64,000 nucleotides of DNA from Shouchella sp047238345 (GTDB taxonomy: Bacteria; Bacillota; Bacilli; Bacillales; Bacillaceae_D), in assembly GCF_047238345.1 (NCBI RefSeq), contig NZ_JBDFMQ010000001.1, positions 434,001 through 498,000 of the forward strand. The letters are read 5' to 3'. Positions 40,458 through 48,963 of this stretch are shown piece after piece; the stretch's first letter is position 1, and every line of letters begins with the position of its first letter. Both the position numbers and the translations under genes were made by a program. The notes beneath the pieces are model-generated. The model was not told the origin of the DNA and did no database searches. It saw only the letters and a program-made list of their open reading frames with translations.

Positions 40458-41546
40458 ATGGAAAAACAAGCACCATCATTAGGTAAAACGCAGTTATTTT
40501 GGTTTTTCGTTCACGCCCAAATTGGTGTGGGTTTGTTTTCTTTACCGAACCATATTTACGAATATGCGCAATCAGATGGCTGGTTATCATTGCTTTTGGC
40601 GGCCGTCATCGTTCAGGGTGTCATTTATCTTCTATACGTTCTTCATAAACGTTTTCCACACGATACGCTTTTTACATTGTGTGAAAAGCTCTGTGGGAAA
40701 TGGATTGGAAAAGTATTTATTGTCTTATTAATTCTGTATTTCGTCATGTTGGCAGGTCTTGTATTGAAAGGATTTACCCAGCTTATTGCAATCTGGATTC
40801 TGAACAAGACGCCGGAATCGATTTTTATGATTCTGTTCCTTGCGGCATGTCTACCCATGTTATTTGCACCTCTTAAACAGATTGGACGTATGCTTGTCTT
40901 GACCGCCCCGATTGTCTTGACCATTCCGATTATTGCTGGATATGCCTTTATATATGGAGATTATTTAAATCTACTGCCAATAGGGATTGCGGATATGTCA
41001 GGGATTACAAAAGGGATATTTGCCTCGATGTTTGCGATTAATGGGTTTATTGTCGTTTCTGTTGTGCTGCCGCATGTAGGTGGAACAGCAAAAGAAAAAT
41101 TTAACGTTCTATCGGCTGCTCATTGGAGTGTCACGCTTATTTATGTGGTTGTACTGTTAACGTCATTTCTTACATTCAGTCATGGAGAAATGAAACTGTT
41201 ACCTGAACCTTTTTTGTATATGATAAAGTCTTTTTCCTTAACCATTATTGAAAGGCTAGATCTGCTTTTTTTATCGTTTTGGTCCATAAGCATTATTACC
41301 ACGTATGTCATTTTTGTTTATTGTGGATCAATTGGCATGATGAACCTTTTACAAACAACTCGCTACCGCATTGTTGTCATTAGTCTAATTTTGTGTACCA
41401 CGATCGTGAAGTTTTTACCAACAACGATTAATGAGTTCAGTCAGCTCGTTTCTTATATAAATAAACCAAGTGCATACCTTACCTTTTTGCTGCCTGTTTT
41501 GTTGGTTCTATTATCGATGGTGAGGAAAAAGGAGGCATCCTTATGA
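40458..41546 (+). CDS. Spore germinant receptor subunit B (GerAB permease)
   Basis: 362-residue, ten-helix protein of the APC-superfamily spore germination permease group; this subunit holds the germinant pocket. Begins with the helix-1 pattern Q-L-F-W-F-F-V-H-A-Q-I-G-V-G-L-F-S-L-P. It follows subunit A after 14 bases and overlaps subunit C by four bases (ATGA). The germinant is not predictable by eye. Confidence 0.95.
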   Translation: MEKQAPSLGKTQLFWFFVHAQIGVGLFSLPNHIYEYAQSDGWLSLLLAAVIVQGVIYLLYVLHKRFPHDTLFTLCEKLCGKWIGKVFIVLLILYFVMLAGLVLKGFTQLIAIWILNKTPESIFMILFLAACLPMLFAPLKQIGRMLVLTAPIVLTIPIIAGYAFIYGDYLNLLPIGIADMSGITKGIFASMFAINGFIVVSVVLPHVGGTAKEKFNVLSAAHWSVTLIYVVVLLTSFLTFSHGEMKLLPEPFLYMIKSFSLTIIERLDLLFLSFWSISIITTYVIFVYCGSIGMMNLLQTTRYRIVVISLILCTTIVKFLPTTINEFSQLVSYINKPSAYLTFLLPVLLVLLSMVRKKEASL

Positions 41547-42664
41547 AGAAGGGAGCAATCAGTATGCTTGCAGTCCTTCTGTTAGCGGGATGTTGGGATG
41601 AAAGGTTAGTAAAAGACATTAACTTAATTTATTCACAAGCCTTGGATAAGACAGAAGAAGACCTAATTGAAACAACGATTGTGACGATTGGAGGCGCCCC
41701 AAATGAAAGTGGAGCGCAAACTGGAAGCTCACAAGAGCCAGCGATTATATCTGCTGTAGGAAATACACCTAGAGACAGTCGAATGAACTTAGATCGAAAA
41801 GTATCAGGTGAGCTTTTTGCATCAAAAAACCGTGTGACGCTACTTAGCCAAACGTTAGCAGAAGAGAACATCTACTCTTTACTTGATGTTCATTATCGAT
41901 CACCCCTTTCCACCACAAATGCGCGCATTGCTGTTGTAAAGGGGAATGCAAAAAAAGCGCTGCATGTAAAAACTGCGGAAACGCCTCTTATCAGTGATTA
42001 CTTAGGAGATTTGTTGTTAGGATTAGAAGAAGTTCAGTCGATCCCAAAAGCTTCTATGGAAAACGTCTTGAGTGCTCTTTTTGATAATGGATCTGACTTT
42101 GCTTTGCCTTTGTTGCACGCAATTGATCACGAAAATGTGGCGTTAGAAGGCTTAGCATTATTTGATCATGATCACATGAGTGGACAGATGAATGCAGACC
42201 AAACATTAAGGCTATTGCTGATGGATCGTGACAGAATTAAGCCACGACGGTTCAACATTCGCGTAACAGACCATGAAGAAAATCGCGTGAATAACTATGT
42301 AACCGTTGATGTTGAAGAAAAAAATAGAGAATTAGTCGTGACGAGAGAGGCTCCGAAGCAGTTTAATGCCCATATTCATGTCAGTTTAACGTTAAATATT
42401 GTGGAGTATCCAAAAGACTCGCTTTACATTGAAGAGCATGTAACTGACTTAAATGAACACATCAACAAAAGGCTGCAGACGGAAGCTGAAGAGGTCCTGC
42501 GTATCATTCAAGAAGCAAACTGCGACTATTATGGTATTGGTAAACATATTAGAGCCTTCTACTATGAGGACTGGCAAGAGATGAATTGGGAAGAAACGTA
42601 TCCAACCATTCCTTTAACTGTATCTATGGACACAAAAGTAATCTATCACGGAATTGTGAATTAA
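41543..42664 (+). CDS. Spore germinant receptor subunit C (lipoprotein)
   Basis: 373-residue Ger(x)C lipoprotein. Signal peptide with lipobox L-L-A-G-C (Cys17) followed by W-D-E-R, the standard start of this family; the mature part is the three-domain GerBC-like fold and ends with W-E-E-T-Y-P. ATG 41543 follows AAGGAGG and overlaps the subunit B stop. Completes the A-B-C germination operon, expected to be expressed in the forespore (sigma-G), though I did not identify the promoter. Confidence 0.94.
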   Translation: MKKGAISMLAVLLLAGCWDERLVKDINLIYSQALDKTEEDLIETTIVTIGGAPNESGAQTGSSQEPAIISAVGNTPRDSRMNLDRKVSGELFASKNRVTLLSQTLAEENIYSLLDVHYRSPLSTTNARIAVVKGNAKKALHVKTAETPLISDYLGDLLLGLEEVQSIPKASMENVLSALFDNGSDFALPLLHAIDHENVALEGLALFDHDHMSGQMNADQTLRLLLMDRDRIKPRRFNIRVTDHEENRVNNYVTVDVEEKNRELVVTREAPKQFNAHIHVSLTLNIVEYPKDSLYIEEHVTDLNEHINKRLQTEAEEVLRIIQEANCDYYGIGKHIRAFYYEDWQEMNWEETYPTIPLTVSMDTKVIYHGIVN

Positions 42665-42733
42665 AGAGTATGTTTTTACACTTTCCGCTAACACTAAACA
42701 TGGTTTTAACTTGATAAGAAAGGTGTGACCATT

Positions 42734-43504
42734 ATGATTTACCCAGTTTTAGATGGTAAGGTTGCCATCATAACAGGTGCGGCGATGGGAATGGGAAAGG
42801 CAACAGCAATGTTATTTGCTGAAGCAGGAGCAAAAGTAGTTGTCGCAGATATGAATGAAGAAAAAGGGCAAGAAGTTGTGAGAGACATTCAGGATGCAAA
42901 TGGAGAAGCCATTTTTGTGAAAGTGGATATTTCAGATGCAGGCCAAGTAAAAACGATGATAGATGAAACGGTACGTACATACGGAAAGCTTGATGTAGCA
43001 ATTAACAATGCTGCCTTGACACCTGATGACAAGCCAGTTGCCGAATTTGATGAATCGTATTGGGATAAACTGATTGATATTGATTTAAAAGGGACAGCAT
43101 TGTGTATGAAATACGAAATTCAACAATTCCTTAAACAAGGCAATGGTGGATCAATCGTGAATATCTCTTCTGTCAGCGGTTTCCGACCTCAGCCAAACAA
43201 TATCGCATACGTGGCTGCGAAACATGGCGTTGTCGGCATGACAAAAGTGGCGGCTATGGAATATGGAGACAAAAACATTCGTGTTAACTCGGTTGCGCCT
43301 GGTGCAATTGATACCCCTATGTTAAGAGGTGCACTTGAGCAGTTTGGTTTTACCGAAGAAGAATATGCGCCCCAACTGAGTTTGTTAGGACGGTTTGGTC
43401 AACCAGAAGAAATTGCTCAAGCGAGTCTATGGTTAGCTTCGGATCAGTCTTCCTACATTACAGGCACGACGATCCATGCCGATGCGGGCTATACAAGTCG
43501 ATAA
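42734..43504 (+). CDS. SDR family oxidoreductase
   Basis: 256-residue classical short-chain dehydrogenase. Rossmann motif T-G-A-A-M-G-M-G (residues 15-22), N-N-A-A, catalytic Ser in N-I-S-S-V-S-G, and Y-V-A-A-K with catalytic Tyr and Lys; the late segment N-S-V-A-P-G-A-I-D-T-P-M and C-terminal T-G-T-T-I-H-A-D-A-G are typical. The Asp after strand 2 (V-V-A-D-M-N) suggests NAD preference. ATG 42734 follows AAAGGTGTG. Substrate unknown; single gene with strong terminator. Confidence 0.93.
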   Translation: MIYPVLDGKVAIITGAAMGMGKATAMLFAEAGAKVVVADMNEEKGQEVVRDIQDANGEAIFVKVDISDAGQVKTMIDETVRTYGKLDVAINNAALTPDDKPVAEFDESYWDKLIDIDLKGTALCMKYEIQQFLKQGNGGSIVNISSVSGFRPQPNNIAYVAAKHGVVGMTKVAAMEYGDKNIRVNSVAPGAIDTPMLRGALEQFGFTEEEYAPQLSLLGRFGQPEEIAQASLWLASDQSSYITGTTIHADAGYTSR

Positions 43505-43540
43505 ATAAAAGGAATCGCCATAAGCGATTCCTTTTATTTT
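43505..43540. terminator. Bidirectional terminator
   Basis: Perfect 14-bp stem ATAAAAGGAATCGC (43505-43518) / GCGATTCCTTTTAT (43524-43537), between the convergent SDR and hydrolase genes. Confidence 0.92.
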
Positions 43541-44256
43541 TGGTCCTTAATCCAATTTGTTATCTCTTCAATGATTATTACTTGTTGCTCGGCTACGGTA
43601 ATGTCTGCTTCGCCATCACCAGATTGTTCACCGTACACACCGAAATAAGCATGATTTCCGCCTTCTATTTCAACATAGTCGGTGGTAGGTGGAAGATTTT
43701 CGCGTGTATCTTCAATTTTTTCTGGCGTACTTAAACCGTCTTCTGATCCGCTTAGAGAGAGGACAGGCAAAGAGGATTGATACAAATTGTCATTACTTGC
43801 TGCATAAGCGCCCAATAGTATCAGACCGCTTATCTTGTCTAAGTGCTCGTCAGCGTACATAGCAGCAGCAGCCCCACCCATAGAATGACCACTGATATAC
43901 CAATCAAGATCAGGGTCTCGGTCCATAATTTCATTGGCTTTGGAACGATCTAAAATGGATAAGTTAAGAGTCACAGAAGGAACAGCTACTGTTATCCCTT
44001 GTTTTGAAAGTTCTTGTGCTACATAAGCATAGGCGTCAGGCTCAACTTTTGCGCCAGGATAAAGAACAATTCCGATCTCAGCGTCTTCAGCAGTATAAAT
44101 GAGCCACTCATCCTCTACTGGAAGTGGTTCCAATAGTTGAATACCTTGAGCGTCCATTCGGTCGTACGTGAATTGAGTCCAAATAAAAAAAGCGATGATC
44201 AATAGAAGGATAATGGAAGACAGTAGAAGAAGTATCCGTTTCATCCATTTTTTCAT
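43534..44256 (-). CDS. Membrane-anchored alpha/beta hydrolase
   Basis: 240 residues: one N-terminal membrane anchor (about residues 7-27), then an extracellular alpha/beta-hydrolase domain. Nucleophile elbow G-H-S-M-G-G near residue 123, acid region S-L-S-G-S-E-D-G, and C-terminal catalytic His in G-G-N-H-A-Y-F-G-V-Y-G. The Y-P-G-A-K-V segment resembles dienelactone-hydrolase-like proteins. Likely an esterase-type enzyme on the cell surface; substrate unknown. Confidence 0.87.
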   Translation of the reverse strand: MKKWMKRILLLLSSIILLLIIAFFIWTQFTYDRMDAQGIQLLEPLPVEDEWLIYTAEDAEIGIVLYPGAKVEPDAYAYVAQELSKQGITVAVPSVTLNLSILDRSKANEIMDRDPDLDWYISGHSMGGAAAAMYADEHLDKISGLILLGAYAASNDNLYQSSLPVLSLSGSEDGLSTPEKIEDTRENLPPTTDYVEIEGGNHAYFGVYGEQSGDGEADITVAEQQVIIIEEITNWIKDQK

Positions 44257-44370
44257 AATAAAGGGTCCTTTCCAAAGATGTTAGTACTATGATCATAGTG
44301 CAAGGCAGGGCTCAATTCAATCAGATTGCGTTACAGTTTAATGGACATTTTCAAAAGAGTGAGGTGGACA

Positions 44371-44730
44371 ATGATTGTATCGGTTACAAGACTACATATA
44401 AGAAGTGTTCGACATTTACCTATTTTCGCTTGGTTGACGCTGCGATCCCATATCCATATTCGAGAGGCAAAGGGGCTTGTCCAATCTTCTTATCACAAAG
44501 AGGGCTTATTCACTTATTGGACCATGTCGATTTGGGAGACTGAAGAAGATATGAAAGCTTTCCGAAATCAGGGTGCGCATTTGGAGGCGATGAGGTGTTC
44601 ACGCCAATTAGCGGATGAATTGCAGTATGTCCGTTTTGAAGTGGAAACACCAGATATACAGTGGGAAGCGTGCAAACAGCGACTGCATCAATCATACGCA
44701 AGACAGGATAAAAGAGGCGGTCTAAGTTAG
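44371..44730 (+). CDS. Dimeric alpha/beta-barrel (ABM/DUF3291-like) protein
   Basis: 119-residue protein with the pattern of small ferredoxin-like barrels: S-V-T-R-L-H-I-R-S strand, an aromatic helix, then F-T-Y-W-T-M-S-I-W-E-T-E-E-D-M-K-A-F-R near residue 50-68 followed by G-A-H-L-E-A-M. This arrangement is common in antibiotic-biosynthesis monooxygenase and DUF3291-type proteins; I cannot separate the two. ATG 44371 follows GAGGTGG; earlier in-frame starts lack a site. Function unknown. Confidence 0.68.
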   Translation: MIVSVTRLHIRSVRHLPIFAWLTLRSHIHIREAKGLVQSSYHKEGLFTYWTMSIWETEEDMKAFRNQGAHLEAMRCSRQLADELQYVRFEVETPDIQWEACKQRLHQSYARQDKRGGLS

Positions 44731-44849
44731 CCCACCTCTCGCGCTTTTTATCCAGATACAACTCTTAAGCCAATCACCGCAACAACAATGAGTGACATCT
44801 TTAAGAAATAATTACCATTAAAAACGCGAACGTATTTTCTTGTTTTTAC

Positions 44850-44878
44850 TTGTTAGAGAATGTGCGTTCGTATATAAT
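44850..44878 (+). promoter_or_regulatory. Promoter with embedded LexA-like box
   Basis: TTGTTA (44850-44855), 17 bases, TATAAT (44873-44878). The spacer contains AGAATGTGCGTTCG (44857-44870), which differs at two positions from the B. subtilis recA SOS box as I recall it. A repressor bound here would block the promoter. Confidence 0.62.
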
Positions 44879-44903
44879 GGAAGAAACAAAAGGAGGGTTT
44901 CTT

Positions 44904-45119
44904 ATGATAAAGGGTGTATTACAACGAGCGCTTGAAAACAAACATCGCGTTACCATGATTTATATGAATGCTAAAGGGGTCATTTCTCAAAGAGAGATTA
45001 AGGTTTTGCAGTTAAATGAGCGTTGGTTTGTAGCCTATTGTCATATGAAACGCCAACGTCGATTGTTTGCTTACGATCATGTCTTGTCTTTAAACCAAGT
45101 GAAGCACCTTGTGTCATAA
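44904..45119 (+). CDS. Small WYL-like protein, possibly SOS-regulated
   Basis: 71-residue protein whose centre (V-T-M-I-Y-M-N-A-K-G-V-I-S-Q-R-E-I then W-F-V-A-Y-C-H and R-R-L-F-A-Y-D-H-V) resembles a stand-alone WYL/Sm-like beta-barrel, a ligand- or nucleic-acid-binding module. ATG 44904 follows AAAGGAGGG at good spacing. The strong promoter with an embedded LexA-like box suggests DNA-damage induction (inference). A DUF218 gene follows after 32 bases and may be cotranscribed. Confidence 0.78.
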   Translation: MIKGVLQRALENKHRVTMIYMNAKGVISQREIKVLQLNERWFVAYCHMKRQRRLFAYDHVLSLNQVKHLVS

Positions 45120-45151
45120 TGGAGGAACAATACGTAGGTCGGTGATGGGAC

Positions 45152-45745
45152 ATGTTGAAAATAAGCAAATGGGTTAGTCTTCTTATCGTTTTAGCAGTAG
45201 CATCCTTAGTGGTCTACAGTGCCATTTCGATTTTAACTCAAGCAACAAAGAATGAACTTGAGCAAACCGATGCGGCCATTGTTTTAGGGGCGGCTGTATG
45301 GGACGATGAATCCTCCCCTGTTTTTCAAGAACGGATTCATCATGCCGTATGGCTCTACAATAATGGATATGTGGATAAGCTGATTTTTACCGGTGGACGA
45401 TCAGAAGGAGACCGCTATGCTGAGTCAGAAGTGGGTCGACAGGTCGCAATGGACAATGGGGTTCCAAGCGCACATATTTATCTCGAACAAAAATCGACCA
45501 TTACAGAAGAAAATCTTGCGTATGCACAAGAGATAGCGGAACAAAATGAAATCACTCATTTAACGTTAGTGAGCGATCCTTTGCACATGGCGCGTTCCGT
45601 TCGTATGGCAGAGGACCTTGGGATGGAGGTATATGCTTCGCCGACGCAAACATCGGCATACGAAACGTTAGGTAGTCAGATTCCATTTTTTACAAGGGAG
45701 CTTTTTTATTATGTAGGTTATACCATCGTCGCCCCTTTTAGATGA
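45152..45745 (+). CDS. DUF218 (SanA/YdcF/ElyC-like) membrane-anchored protein
   Basis: 197 residues with one N-terminal membrane helix (about 8-28) and an outside-facing DUF218 domain: D-A-A-I-V-L-G-A-A-V, V-D-K-L-I-F-T-G-G, the E-x-x-x-T-x-E-N region S-T-I-T-E-E-N-L, and L-V-S-D-P-L-H-M-A-R-S. The family is tied to cell envelope polysaccharide metabolism; its exact activity is not settled. Ribosome binding site (GGTGATGGG) is weak. Complete, unlike the related fragment at 36901. Confidence 0.88.
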   Translation: MLKISKWVSLLIVLAVASLVVYSAISILTQATKNELEQTDAAIVLGAAVWDDESSPVFQERIHHAVWLYNNGYVDKLIFTGGRSEGDRYAESEVGRQVAMDNGVPSAHIYLEQKSTITEENLAYAQEIAEQNEITHLTLVSDPLHMARSVRMAEDLGMEVYASPTQTSAYETLGSQIPFFTRELFYYVGYTIVAPFR

Positions 45746-45811
45746 TTATAGCTTGAAACCGTTCAACGTTGTCCAACGGGCGCTCTCCAGTATATTCGGA
45801 CACACAAATAG

Positions 45812-45842
45812 AAAAAGCCACTACCAAATGGAGCGGCTTTTT
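45812..45842. terminator. Bidirectional terminator
   Basis: AAAAAGCC (45812-45819) / GGCTTTTT (45835-45842), between convergent DUF218 and AgcS genes. Confidence 0.8.
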
Positions 45843-45848
45843 AACGCT

Positions 45849-47279
45849 TTAGCGGCTTTCTTCGTCATCGCCCCAACAATCAGTGTTTTTGATCTCTGGG
45901 TATTTGGATGAATAGAAAACGGGATCTTTTCCTTGTTTTCGTTGCTCCGTGTAATCTTTAAGCAGAATAACGGCTTTCTTGGTGAGTAACAATATGACAG
46001 TGATATTGACAATAGCCATAAGAGCCATGAATAGATCTGCCATTGTCCAGATAAGTTCAACCGTCGCAATACCACCTAGGATTCCCATAATGATAAACGC
46101 AATTCGGTAAATCGGTAAAAAGCGTGCACCGTTCTTTAAAAACTCAATGTTGGTTTCACCAAAGTAATAATTTCCTAGGACAGAACTATACGCAAAGAAT
46201 AGTAGCGCGATGGCAACAAATGCACTCGCCCAATCGCCAATGTGTTGCGACATCGCAAATTGAGTAATCGTTGCACCTTCTCCGTCGACGTCCATGTAAC
46301 CAGAGGACAATAAAATGATAAATGCGGTAGAAGAACAAATGAGCATCGTATCAAAGAAGACGCCAAGTGATTGAAACAAACCTTGCTTTGCTGGGTGCGA
46401 AACATTTGCCGCTGCGGCTGCATTTGGTACGCTCCCCATACCCGCTTCATTTGAAAACAATCCTCTTCGTGCCCCTTCCATAATTGCGGCACCGAAACCG
46501 CCCCCGACCGCTTGTGTAATACCAAATGCTTCACTAAAAATTAATGAAAATAATCCAGGTATTTGTTCAATATTAACGATAATAATATAAAGTGCAGCAC
46601 CCATATACGCAACTGCCATAAAAGGTACGACAAGTTGTGTTACTTTTACAATTCGTTTGACCCCGCCAAAAATAATAATGGCTGTGACTGCTGCTAGAAT
46701 AAGTGCCATAAGCAAACGGTTTGTATCAAAAGCAGTTTGAAACGAATCTGTTATTGTATTTACTTGTAGAGCATTGAAAATCATGCCAAAACAAGAAACG
46801 ATTAAAATGACAAACAAGATGCTTAGCCAGCGTTTTCCTAATGCTTTATGTATGTAATAAGCTGGACCTCCGCGATAGCGATCGCCGTCTTTCTCTTTGT
46901 AAAGTTGACCAAGCGTACTCTCAATAAAACCTGTTGCCATACCGACAGCTGCAATCACCCACATCCAAAAAACCGCACCAGGTCCACCTACTGTAATGGC
47001 GAGGGCGACACCTGTAATATTTCCAGTACCCACTCTTGCGGCAGCACTAATGGTGAAGGCTTGGAAAGCGGAAACCCCTGTCTTACTGCTCCGTTTTTCT
47101 GTGATGACCCGGAACATCTCTGGGAACATGCGAATCTGAACAAATTTTGTCCGAATGGTAAAGTATAGTCCTGCAAGGATGAGGAGGCCGATAAGAATAT
47201 ACGTCCATAGTACATCATTGACAGAGCCAACAATCCCCTCTAAAAAAGGTAATTCTAATGCAAATCCATCTTCAAACAT
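45849..47279 (-). CDS. alsT: Sodium:alanine symporter (AGCS family)
   Basis: 476-residue amino-acid carrier protein with about ten helices. Family motifs: A-R-V-G-T-G-N-I-T-G-V-A-L-A near residue 85, G-G-P-G-A-V-F-W-M-W, R-Y-R-G-G-P-A-Y-Y-I, and R-G-L-F-S-N-E-A-G-M-G-S-V-P-N-A-A-A-A. ATG 47279 is chosen as AAAGGA lies nine bases upstream; a TTG six codons earlier lacks a site. Imports alanine, glycine or glutamine with Na+, which suits an alkaliphile. The C-terminus is hydrophilic and acidic. Confidence 0.93.
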   Translation of the reverse strand: MFEDGFALELPFLEGIVGSVNDVLWTYILIGLLILAGLYFTIRTKFVQIRMFPEMFRVITEKRSSKTGVSAFQAFTISAAARVGTGNITGVALAITVGGPGAVFWMWVIAAVGMATGFIESTLGQLYKEKDGDRYRGGPAYYIHKALGKRWLSILFVILIVSCFGMIFNALQVNTITDSFQTAFDTNRLLMALILAAVTAIIIFGGVKRIVKVTQLVVPFMAVAYMGAALYIIIVNIEQIPGLFSLIFSEAFGITQAVGGGFGAAIMEGARRGLFSNEAGMGSVPNAAAAANVSHPAKQGLFQSLGVFFDTMLICSSTAFIILLSSGYMDVDGEGATITQFAMSQHIGDWASAFVAIALLFFAYSSVLGNYYFGETNIEFLKNGARFLPIYRIAFIIMGILGGIATVELIWTMADLFMALMAIVNITVILLLTKKAVILLKDYTEQRKQGKDPVFYSSKYPEIKNTDCWGDDEESR

Positions 47280-47430
47280 TTCACCAATCCTTTCCAAAAA
47301 GTATGCGGTTTCAATACCCTTAATTCGAACTTGTTAAACGATTATGAATTAAACGTATAGAATAGTTAGCGGAAGGGTAGGGTGAATTGGCAATTGAGAC
47401 GAGCAACTGGTGTGACATGTCCAGCTGCCG

Positions 47431-47709
47431 TCAATTATGCTTCTTACGGAATTGCTTCCAAGAATTCTTCAGCCCTGCATAAGTACCCACAGCTGCGCTA
47501 CCATAAAAAAATCCCATAAAGATACCGGCAGACAAGCTATGGGGGTGACTAATAAAAATAGACATAGCAAGTCCGAGTAATGTAGCGAGAGTCGGGACAA
47601 AGGAAGATTTAATTGGAAAAATCATTTTTATGACCTGTGTGAGTATTAACACAGTAGGGACCGCTATGATCCCATCCCAAATATTTGTGTGTATAGTCGG
47701 ATAGTCCAC
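47431..47709 (-). CDS. Holin-superfamily (Hol44-like) small membrane protein
   Basis: 92-residue protein with three hydrophobic segments and a basic tail (K-N-S-W-K-Q-F-R-K-K). The pattern I-K-M-I-F-P-I-K-S-S-F-V-P-T-L-A-T-L-L-G-L followed by a glycine-rich helix resembles phage holins of the Hol44 group, also common as chromosomal genes in bacilli. GTG 47709 is chosen, nine bases after AAAGG; ATG 47718 directly abuts that site. No endolysin gene is adjacent, so lysis is not implied. Confidence 0.68.
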   Translation of the reverse strand: MDYPTIHTNIWDGIIAVPTVLILTQVIKMIFPIKSSFVPTLATLLGLAMSIFISHPHSLSAGIFMGFFYGSAAVGTYAGLKNSWKQFRKKHN

Positions 47710-47818
47710 TTCATCCATCCTTTACATTTTAAAAATTAGATTGTGCAATGCGAGTAAAAATATACAAAAGGGTACTAGCGGACTTTGGCGAATGTACATC
47801 AAGAGAGAGAATAATTTG

Positions 47819-47938
47819 ATGCGAATTCCGCCATTCCCTGGGGATGAGTGGTTTGATCAATATTCTGTGCCATCCCTACTCATTCTTGTGGCAGGTCTGA
47901 TTGGAACGAGCATTTTTAAGCCGAAAAAAGAACAATAA
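47819..47938 (+). CDS. Small membrane peptide, 39 residues
   Basis: Frame from ATG 47819 with a proline-rich start (M-R-I-P-P-F-P-G-D-E-W-F), one hydrophobic helix S-L-L-I-L-V-A-G-L-I-G-T-S-I-F and a basic end K-P-K-K-E-Q. The reading frame is open further upstream to 47741. The ribosome binding site AAGAGAGAG is weak. Likely a single-pass membrane peptide; function unknown. Confidence 0.5.
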   Translation: MRIPPFPGDEWFDQYSVPSLLILVAGLIGTSIFKPKKEQ

Positions 47939-47991
47939 AGAAGGAAAGAGAAATACCTTTAGTGAACGTAAGTAGTGGAGGGGATGATACG

Positions 47992-48447
47992 ATGAAAATA
48001 GCATATCGATATGCAGTAAAAGAAGATCTTCCTACGATTGTTCGCATGTTGGCTGATGACGAACTTGGAGCAAAGCGTGAATCATTTGTTTTGCCTTTGC
48101 CAGATGTGTACGAGAACGCATTTATAGAAATGACTAAGCAAAAAGGCAATGACATCCTTGTAGCAGAAAGGGATGGTATACTAATCGGTTTCCTGCAGTT
48201 ACTCTTTATACCTGGCCTAGCCAGATTAGGGATGAAACGAGCACAAATTGAAGGAGTTCGTGTGGATCGTAATAGCCGCGGTAAAGAAGTTGGAAAAGCA
48301 TTGGTTGAAGAAGCTATCCGAATTGCAAGAGATCAGCAGTGTGGGTTGATTCAACTTACAACAGATAAGCAGAGGAAAGACGCTCATCGTTTTTATGAAA
48401 AGCTAGGTTTTAAACCGAGCCATAATGGAATGAAGCTGTATTTATAG
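47992..48447 (+). CDS. GNAT family N-acetyltransferase
   Basis: 151-residue acetyltransferase. Seen: Y-R-Y-A-V-K-E-D-L-P-T-I near the N-terminus, I-E-G-V-R-V-D-R-N-S-R-G-K-E-V-G-K-A-L (motif A with R/G-x-x-G), and H-R-F-Y-E-K-L-G-F near the C-terminus. ATG 47992 follows GGAGGGG at eight bases; an earlier frame start is not needed. Substrate unknown; monocistronic. Confidence 0.9.
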   Translation: MKIAYRYAVKEDLPTIVRMLADDELGAKRESFVLPLPDVYENAFIEMTKQKGNDILVAERDGILIGFLQLLFIPGLARLGMKRAQIEGVRVDRNSRGKEVGKALVEEAIRIARDQQCGLIQLTTDKQRKDAHRFYEKLGFKPSHNGMKLYL

Positions 48448-48491
48448 GTGCGTGCTCGTTAATTAAACGTTTGATTAAGCCTAAATTTATC

Positions 48492-48854
48492 TTAGAGTGT
48501 GCACGTATAAACAGGAACAGGAGCCCTGAGGGAAGGGCTGTTCTCTTTTAATACAAATACGGTTGCGTTCAACATCGTTGCAAGGTGTAACGTGTCATGT
48601 GCGCCTTTGAGATAAAAAGATGTTACATCGCGACCACTCTTTTCAATCACTCTTGCAGTGCCGTTTAAGACATCATGTCCGTTGCCACCCACAATTTCTG
48701 CTGGCTCACGAGGTGTTGAGAAACCTCCAAGCATTTCAGGACAAACGGATATAGCTTTCTCTTCTAAAATCAACGTTTGGATCAAGTGTTGTAAGCAATT
48801 ACTGCCATCGTAGCGGACATTTAAACCTGCTAGACAGGAGCTGACGAGTATCAT
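48492..48854 (-). CDS. DUF523 family protein, C-terminus altered
   Basis: 120 residues; DUF523 proteins are normally near 150. The first 105 residues are typical: V-S-S-C-L-A-G-L-N-V-R-Y-D-G, I-S-V-C-P-E-M-L-G-G-F-S-T-P-R-E-P-A-E-I and V-F-V-L-K-E-N-S-P-S. After that the expected C-G-x...Y-D-G-T-F-S-G section is missing and replaced by an unrelated 13-residue tail ending at a hairpin-rich sequence. The gene has probably lost its 3' end; the product may be non-functional. Function of the family is unknown. Confidence 0.75.
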   Translation of the reverse strand: MILVSSCLAGLNVRYDGSNCLQHLIQTLILEEKAISVCPEMLGGFSTPREPAEIVGGNGHDVLNGTARVIEKSGRDVTSFYLKGAHDTLHLATMLNATVFVLKENSPSLRAPVPVYTCTL

Positions 48855-48911
48855 TTGATGTCTCCTTCTTTCTACTTTACTAAATCAGAACCGGACTGAA
48901 TTATAGTTGTT

Positions 48912-48944
48912 AAAAAGGTGCGGCTTTTCATTTAAAACCGCACC
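48912..48944 (-). terminator. Terminator of the serine hydrolase gene
   Basis: GGTGCGG (48917-48923) / CCGCACC (48938-48944) with an A-run at 48912-48916 giving the minus-strand U-tract. Confidence 0.82.
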
Positions 48945-48963
48945 CAGGCATAACCTTAGCTTC

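Noticed and set aside
47431..47709. Holin-like gene as a sign of a prophage
   Set aside because: No integrase, terminase, portal, tail or linked endolysin gene is present; such genes occur singly in bacilli.
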